DNA of 64,000 nt from Macquaria australasica (taxonomy: Eukaryota > Chordata > Actinopteri > Centrarchiformes > Percichthyidae), in the NCBI GenBank assembly GCA_005408345.1, contig SEMN01000145.1:496001-560000 (forward strand), in the 5' to 3' direction. Shown one piece after another: positions 58,203 to 64,000 of this stretch. A model generated the notes under the pieces. It had not been told where the DNA came from, made no database searches, and saw only the letters and a list, made by a program, of their open reading frames with translations. The first letter of the stretch is position 1. Each line of letters starts with the position of its first letter. The translations under genes and the position numbers were made by a program.

Positions 58203-58515
58203 TTGTGCTGCTGTATGTTCTCTTTCCTCCTGCTCTCTCTCTCTCCCGCTCCACCTCCCCCCCCCCCCCCATTCAACCCAACCGGTGGAGGCAGATGACC
58301 GCCCACCTTGAGCCCGGTTCTGCTCAAGGTTTCTACCTGTTAAAAGGGAGTTTTTCCTTGCCACTGTCTCCTAGTGCTGCTCATGGTGGGAACTGTTGGG
58401 TCTCTGTAAATATAAAGAGTCGGTCTAGACTTGCTCTATTCGAAAAAGTGCCCCGAGATAACTTTGTTATGATATGGCGCTATATAAATAAAACTGAATT
58501 GAATTGAATTGAATA
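58203..58515 (+). repeat. Retroelement tail, plus copy (arm 2 of an inverted pair)
   Basis: It starts with CT and C runs (a 14-base C run near 58257-58270), then GAGTTTTTCCTTGCCACTGT, TATGATATGGCGCTATATAA and a (GAATT)n tail. This is a common teleost non-LTR or SINE-like 3' end. The last 118 bases mirror 56783-56900. Confidence 0.75.
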
Positions 58516-59674
58516 TGCCTATGTGTTTACACTGTCTATATAGTGTTATATTATTGTATACAGTATGTCGGCTCTACAAACAAGATGGCTTCTTTTGAAG
58601 GCTCAGTGTGGCTGCTTTTCTGCAACATTACATACTGAGACAACAAAATGTTGCTCCCTCTATCATGTCCTGTATATCAGCCAGTCCATCCTTCTTCCCA
58701 TTCACCCTCCAGCAATGACTGTTGTAGCCAGATGTCAGGAAGTCTTAGTATGAACCAGCAATTTTGGCAGGATGGTGGGTGTGGAGCCACTTTCCAAATT
58801 GCCCTGAGGAATAAGAAACAGGCCACACTTCAGTGCGGAGCAGACTGGGAGAGAGCTACAGCATGTCTTTTTAATTAGTGATTGACAGGCACTGAGGATT
58901 TAATGGATGTGGAGCCACGACTGTAGCTAGTTATTATGACATAATGGACATGAATGGCTGGGTAGAGTTACATTACAGACCCTCAGAAGGACTCATTTGG
59001 CATTGGACACACTGGAGCTGAAAGATTAGACTCATTAGAACATAGTTAAAACTAGAGTGCTGGACTTCTACATATAAATGAACGTTCATCTAGAGAGAGA
59101 GTTGCGTTAACAGAAGTTCAAAATGCTTGATGGTTGATTCACGTAGACTTCAGATAGTTCCTAGAAGGGACCGAGGGCAGGCATGATGTGGAGTTACTGC
59201 TCTTGGACTAGAGAGTGGGGTTCAGACAGAAATTTAGAAATGATGTTCAGGTTTGGGTTGGGTTTGGTCACGTCATACTTGACATGGTGCTTCCTGTTCA
59301 GTGCTGGGGTTTGTTATTTACATGACAACACAAGAACACAACACACATTCTAGTCCAACTGGGATGATTTCTATGCAGGGAGTTTATGATGCTATTTTCT
59401 TCTTAAAACACTCATCCACCATTTGATTCCCTCAAGAACCTCAGGAACCATGAAAAGCTCTCTAGGAGCCTCTTTGAGTGCCTGGTCTTTCTTTGAAGTG
59501 CAGGAGCCATGAGTGAGTCTGCATGTGTAAACAAGACAAAGACAGCCACAGCCGCAACAAATATGCAGCGAGTCAGTGACTTGACTGGTCACGTTTTGCA
59601 GAGGGGAAAACACTGCCTTTACATATTCATGTCGCCCAGACATAAAAATGATGAACATTTCCTCATTTTTATTT

Positions 59675-59888
59675 TTATTTAATGACGGTGATTTTCTTTC
59701 TCTTCATTTTTGCCTGTTTGTGTCTGCGCTGAGCAGCTTCCTTCCTCTCCCTGAAGGTCAGGTGTGGTGACTCCAGAGATGATCGTGTGTGCTTTTCAGG
59801 CCGGACACTGGAGCTAATGACCACTACCGGGTGCTGGACATCTGCTAAAGGCTTGTACATGAGGTGGAAGATAAAGCCATTGGAATAC
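59675..59888 (-). CDS. zmynd15: zmynd15 last exon, stop codon inside a poly(A) signal
   Basis: Encodes YSNGFIFHLMYKPLADVQHP, then a Ser-rich stretch and a basic tail (RERKEAAQRRHKQAKMKRKK), then TAA at 59677-59675. AATAAA hexamers at 59679-59674 and 59673-59668 overlap or touch the stop codon, so the 3' UTR could be only tens of bases. Acceptor TTCTTCTCAG. Confidence 0.84.
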
Positions 59889-60938
59889 CTGAGAAGAATA
59901 GTAAAGAATTCAAATGTAACAAAGAACAAGGTAACAAGAATGACGAATATAGATCACTCAAAACTCTATAACTGAGAGCATTCATGGACTGAGGACTGCA
60001 GTGCTGCAATAACATGCAGCACAGTCACAACATGTTCAGCTGATGAGTCACTGAGTTTATATCATGGAGTGCTGCAATCTTCCAATATATTTCATCTGTT
60101 TAGATTCATTCATTAGATACATTTCTTATTACCAGTGCCTGGAATGAAAAAGATGTGAATACACTAAACCAGAAGCTGCATGACATTCTGCTCTTATAGG
60201 TCAACAATCCACAATTGTTCTTGAAGCGTTTCTGCAGCATTTTCGACATCTTTTTCTTATCTGTCTTATGGAATATGCTCCCAGTGTAACAAATGTGTCA
60301 ATCCACATGGACGGGGGTGTATAACTTCCCACATTTCTTTTTTTTACTGCTGTACACCTTTGAATCCTGAGTCAGTGTGGATTGAACAGATGGACGCTTC
60401 AGTAGCAGGGGATTCCAAGTCATGACAACTTTGGTGTAGTGGCCACAGTAGAACGCACAGCTGAGTTGACCCCTTTGGTCTCTTTTACAACATAAACAAC
60501 TGTATTTGGTTAGTTTGGTTTTAGTAGCATTTTGATTGAATCCAAATCCAGTATCAAATCCATTCATATCTGAATCCTCTTGAATCACTTGTTGAACCTA
60601 ATTAGGTCCAGATTTCACTAAAGTTAAATATGACTAAGTACCAAAGATCTGTAATCAGTGTTTATTAACAATGTTCCTGTTCAAAACCAGCAGCTACAAT
60701 CAGAAGATATGAAATGACTGATACTGCCTGCTGACTTATTTTCCATGAGCTACTTGTTACAAATACTGTAGGTCCAGATGCACAACTATTAGCTGATAGC
60801 TTAAAATATTAGGTTATTATTTATTATTTATTAGTTTTATGTGCTTAGAAGTTTGACTGGGAAATTCTCCTAAAATTGAATTGACGTGATCGCTTGGATC
60901 ATTGAGTCACCACTCTGCTGGTCTCGTTGAGCAACAAA

Positions 60939-60996
<58 letters not shown>

Positions 60997-63198
60997 GAGT
61001 GAAAGATGACACCAACTTGTAAAGAGCACATCAACCAGACAACAGCCCACAGTCATTTTAGCCATTAAATAATTTACATTGATTATCTACAGCTGATATA
61101 ATCATCAACATAATGATGACAAACTTGTCATTTTAACCTGCTAATGATAATGTTTTCTACATTGCTCTTTGCTAATAAAAAGAGAGAGAGATAAAATGTT
61201 TGATAAGAGATTGCTTAACATACCCAGGTATTTTGCCAAAAATCCCATATGGAACTAAGGTTACTCTCCCAATATACTACACTTTGTAACAATGGGTCCT
61301 ATATTCTGTATATTTAAAAGCCCATAAAAGTATTATCAAGATAGTATTTAAACTTCCTCACCGTGGAAGCCTGTTGTCTCCTCCGTTGATGCGCAAAGGG
61401 CAGTGAAAGGGGTTGATGGTCGGTGGGGAGACAGTACCCCCGGTGGCCCTGTTCATCACCTGCTGGCTGCTCTCACATCTCAGCTCACTGATCTCACAGA
61501 AGAAGGCTGGAACCCTCAGAGACTGACGTGCACACAAAGGAGGATGCTGTCAGTCAGAGTTAGATCGATGTATTGTCCACTCAAGTCCATTGTTCTAGTC
61601 GAGAGGTTGGTCATCTGTCTACATTAGTGTTCAGCCTATTTTAAACTGAAAGGAACCAAAGCAACGCTCATGCAGTTAAACTCACTGAGGGTTAAACAAG
61701 AGATTCTTACATTAGCCAAAAGACATTTAGAGGAATAATTCAACATTTTGGGAAATAATCTGCTTTCTTTCAGACAGTGAACTGAGAAGATGGATATCAG
61801 TCTCATATCTGTGTGTTAAGTCAGGATGTGGTTAGCCTAGCTTAGCATAACGTCTGAAAGCAGGGGGAAACAGCTAGCCTGGCTCAGCACCAAACCTGGC
61901 AGGCTCACTGTGACGACAATCAATTCTCCTTTTTTAGACACGTAAAAGCATTAAAATTCACGAGTGGGGTATTTACTGACGTATTTTATGTCGTAGAACA
62001 AAACGCGAAAAATCTCTTAAGCTTGTGTTAACCACAGACCTTATTTCAGGCCTCTAAACAAAAACCCACTCAAAAAACCCACTGAGAACCGGAAGTGTAA
62101 AAATGCTGACTCACTTCTGGGTTTTAGGACTCATTGAAATGATGAATGTAAAATTTAAGCTTATTTTGAAAGCATTAGGGGGCTCGTGTAATTCTGCTGG
62201 AGTTGCCATTTCCTGAATCTCTACAACACAGGCGGCTAATGCAAAGTTAGCATGCCCCACAGTGACGAGAATAAGAACCAGGTTGATGAAACGGAAGTAC
62301 AGACACGATTTTAGTGAGAATGGTCATTTTTGCATTTCATTTTCACAGAAAAAAATATAAAAATGACGATGATGTGATTTGTGCCGGGGTCTGTACCAAA
62401 CTAGCATGTTCCCTTACGTCTGGAGGATATGATTTGTGGGCCGGGGCTTTTCTGTTGCACCACAATACTTCATATATAAAAAAGGTATGTTGTGACACAT
62501 TTTACCTTTATCAAAAAATTGCAGCTCCTGTGATTTGAATATTGCACTTGGCCATATTGCAATTTGGATATTTTGATTAATCGTTCAGCCCTAATTGCTA
62601 CTAATACATTTGTACTTTTAATGAAGTACATTTTGAATGCAGGACCTGAATGCCTCTTCCACTACTGCTTATACTGGATGTCCTTTGAGTACGAGCAGTC
62701 TTGGTGTGTCAGCAGTCCTAACATGACTGGTGGTGTGTGTTTCTTGTATTTATTACCTGGAGTTTGGGAAGAGTGTTGAAGCAAGAGTCATTACGCAGGA
62801 AAGCAGGCTTGAAACCTGTGAATGAACACACACACACACACACACACACACACTCAGTGGGGACCATAAAACACTAGTTCACAGACTTCTGTAGAAAGAC
62901 TGTTGAAGAAAAGGAAACTCTGGCTTCCTTCCCACCATTCAACAGCAGACAATACACTTCACACACACAAATTCAGACATACAAAACAATCATCTAGTAT
63001 ACATTATGTCCTTTGAAAGTCAACACAAACAGGACACTCACCGATGACCAGGTCAGGCTCAGGCTGTTGCAGCCTGTGGTAGGTGCTGCGGTAAACTTGA
63101 ACTCTGATGCTCCTCCTGTCAGCTTTGTGATGTGGCATCAGGCTGCAGTCAGTGACGATCACACTGCCATTCTGATAGAAGACAGCCTGGTCAGTTTG
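59675..63198 (-). CDS. zmynd15: ZMYND15-like zinc-finger MYND protein, last four coding exons (partial)
   Basis: In mammals ZMYND15 is a histone-deacetylase-associated transcriptional repressor of haploid male germ cells. Exons in coding order are 63198-63042, 62815-62757, 61522-61362 and 59888-59675. All are GT-AG and phases agree (1, 0, 2). Visible pieces are VIVTDCSLMPHHKADRRS then LQQPEPDLVIG, then KPAFLRNDSCFNTLPKLQ, then SLRVPAFFCEISE with TGGTVSPPTINPFHCPLRIN, then YSNGFIFHLMYKPLADVQHP and a Lys/Arg-rich C-terminus. The PDLV-G, SLRVPAFF, NPF...P and N-F-FHL-YKP pattern is the C-terminal domain of ZMYND15. The MYND finger and the rest of the N-terminal part must lie beyond base 64000. 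MSS51/ZMYND17 is the nearest alternative, but the C-terminal tail fits ZMYND15 better. Confidence 0.82.
60942..60994. repeat. CA microsatellite, zmynd15 last intron
   Basis: About 26 uninterrupted CA units. Confidence 0.97.
61362..61522 (-). CDS. zmynd15: zmynd15 second-from-last exon
   Basis: Encodes SLRVPAFFCEISELRCESSQ then TGGTVSPPTINPFHCPLRIN and GGDNRLPR. Acceptor GCACGTCAG, donor GTGAGG, phase 2. Confidence 0.84.
61726..61930. repeat. Partial relative of the intron-6 MITE, zmynd15 intron
   Basis: AGAGGAATAATTCAACATTT is followed by GGTTAGCCTAGCTTAGCATA, AGCAGGGGGAAACAGCTAGC and CTGGCTC, the block order of 30474-30670. The right terminal repeat is not found, so it is truncated. Confidence 0.6.
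61950..62300. repeat. Dispersed repeat fragment, zmynd15 intron
   Basis: TTTATGTCGTAGAACAAAAC then CTCTTAAGCTTGTGTTAACC then ACTGAGAACCGGAAGTG, wording I link with teleost dispersed repeats. Non-coding. Confidence 0.4.
62540..62668. repeat. Two abutting repeat fragments, zmynd15 intron
   Basis: 62540-62592 ends GATTAATCGTTCAGCCCT. 62605-62668 is the partial copy of repeat F. Together they fill the space just before the 59-base exon. Confidence 0.5.
62757..62815 (-). CDS. zmynd15: zmynd15 third-from-last exon (59 bases)
   Basis: A very short exon encoding FKPAFLRNDSCFNTLPKLQ. Acceptor CATTCACAG, donor GTAATA. It bridges PDLVIG and SLRVPAFF exactly in phase, as the family alignment needs. Confidence 0.8.
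62826..62853. repeat. CA microsatellite next to a zmynd15 splice acceptor
   Basis: (AC)n only about 10 bases upstream, on the minus strand, of the acceptor of the 59-base exon, where the polypyrimidine tract would lie. On the minus strand it reads (GT)n. Confidence 0.95.
63042..63198 (-). CDS. zmynd15: zmynd15 fourth-from-last exon
   Basis: 157 bases encoding QTDQAVFYQNGSVIVTDCSL, then a HHKADRRSIRVQVYRSTYHR segment and PEPDLVIG. Acceptor TTTCCAG; donor GTGAGT, phase 1. An alternative acceptor 12 bases downstream would drop QTDQ without changing frame. Confidence 0.78.
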
Positions 63199-64000
63199 CT
63201 GGAAACCACTGGTTGTGTGTGAATGTGATAGTCCTACTGCTCACATGACTATGATATGATAGATATAGTCCTGTAGGATAGATATGTAATCCAGTGTCCA
63301 CAGTTTTCCTCCAAGTATTCAGTGCATGTTCTGTTCGTTTCAGAGAGGCTGAGACAGTGTCCTTACTAAGCCTCTTTTTTAAAAATACTGTTTATGTGTC
63401 TTCACACAAGCGTTTCCAGGTTGTTTTCCTTAAGATCTCTATCCACACTGAAACGTCTAAACAACAGGAAAAGAATCTCATCTTCGCTGTGCATCTCAGC
63501 TGGTTACACCTCTTTTTAGTCCCCTCTTAGTTGTTCTCATTGACATAGTTTTATGTTTCTTTTGCCAGACAGATGAATGGCAATTTGATTGGAGCTCATA
63601 AAAACTACCTGTTAACCAAATTTGAAACATTCACATTCACATTTGTGTTCACGTGTGATTGGCAATACTGACATTGACCAAAGAGAAACTGGAGGTGACA
63701 GAATGTTACTGCCACACACTAACTCATCAGGACTGGACAGGCTTACATCATTGTTTTGGAAAAGTTCTGTGTTCCCCGTAAGGTGTTGCATCTGCTGTTC
63801 ATGTCTGTTTTGGCCCTTGAGAGGTGTTATTCCTGTACAGTCAGTCGACTTTCAACAGCCTTTACTGCTGTGTCCATCTCATCCACGTCTGTCGCCATTT
63901 TTGTGGCCATTTTTCTGTCACTGTTTTTCATAGATGTAGCAAGTTAGCTATGTAGGAAAATGATATTGCTATTCTCAATCCTGCCTACTGGGAAACTGGA
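63199..64000. other. Right edge: zmynd15 intron and beyond, no further exon recognised
   Basis: The next upstream zmynd15 exon should lie here or beyond the edge. Minus-strand stretches at 63300-63375 (RLSKDTVSASLKRTEHALNT) and 63840-63920 (MATDVDEMDTAVKAVESRLT) are open, but I could match neither to ZMYND15. Confidence 0.35.

Noticed and set aside
63840..63920. Minus-strand MATDVDEMDTAVKAVESRLT frame as the start of a coding exon
   Set aside because: It stops after 23 codons and resembles generic coiled-coil or retroelement ORF1 sequence; it cannot be tied to zmynd15.
1..64000. Search for bacterial-type systems, CRISPR arrays, operons, tRNA or rRNA genes
   Set aside because: The tandem repeats are microsatellites or LINE tails, not spacer-bearing arrays; introns, LINEs and gene families are those of a vertebrate. 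No convincing tRNA or rRNA was seen by eye, though a tRNA could be missed without a structure search.

Overview
The window looks like nuclear DNA of a ray-finned fish, probably an advanced teleost. The genes have vertebrate exon/intron structure with GT-AG splice sites. Spacer and introns are full of CA/AT/CT microsatellites, L2/Rex-type LINE fragments with short tandem 3' tails, and small inverted-repeat transposons of the kind common in teleosts. I saw no bacterial, phage, CRISPR, rRNA or convincing tRNA signal. Statements about gene families and repeat types rest on memory, not on a search.

Layout. (1) 1-26.8 kb: gene-poor spacer with LINE relics, paired dispersed repeats, one clean inverted-repeat MITE, microsatellites, and one CpG-rich patch near 16 kb that may be a minus-strand promoter and first exon. 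(2) 26.8-45.8 kb: a complete plus-strand aco1 gene (cytosolic aconitase / iron regulatory protein 1). An inferred non-coding first exon is followed by 20 coding exons that join in frame into 894 codons plus a stop; the three cluster cysteines and the main active-site residues are all present. Its introns, above all the 4.1-kb intron between the 14th and 15th exons, hold many mobile-element relics: a PIF/Harbinger-like remnant, a THAP zinc-finger fragment, LINE pieces and MITEs. (3) 45.8-52.0 kb: spacer with no recognisable gene. (4) 52.0-53.2 kb: an intronless minus-strand coding region for a seven-helix PAQR receptor of 388 residues, most like PAQR9, with a CpG-rich upstream zone near 54.1 kb. 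(5) 54.4-56.1 kb: a 5'-truncated LINE that keeps a 454-codon open reverse transcriptase region. (6) 56.7-58.5 kb: a segment bracketed by inverted copies of one retroelement tail. (7) 59.7-63.2 kb: the last four coding exons of a minus-strand gene recognised as zmynd15; the rest lies beyond the right edge.

The three host genes are unrelated in function: iron sensing and citrate metabolism, membrane steroid/adipokine-type reception, and germ-cell transcriptional repression. They do not form a system. I found no convincing undescribed system. The most useful results are the exact exon reconstruction of aco1, the recovery of the zmynd15 3' end from exons too short to stand out as ORFs, and the nested or paired mobile elements.
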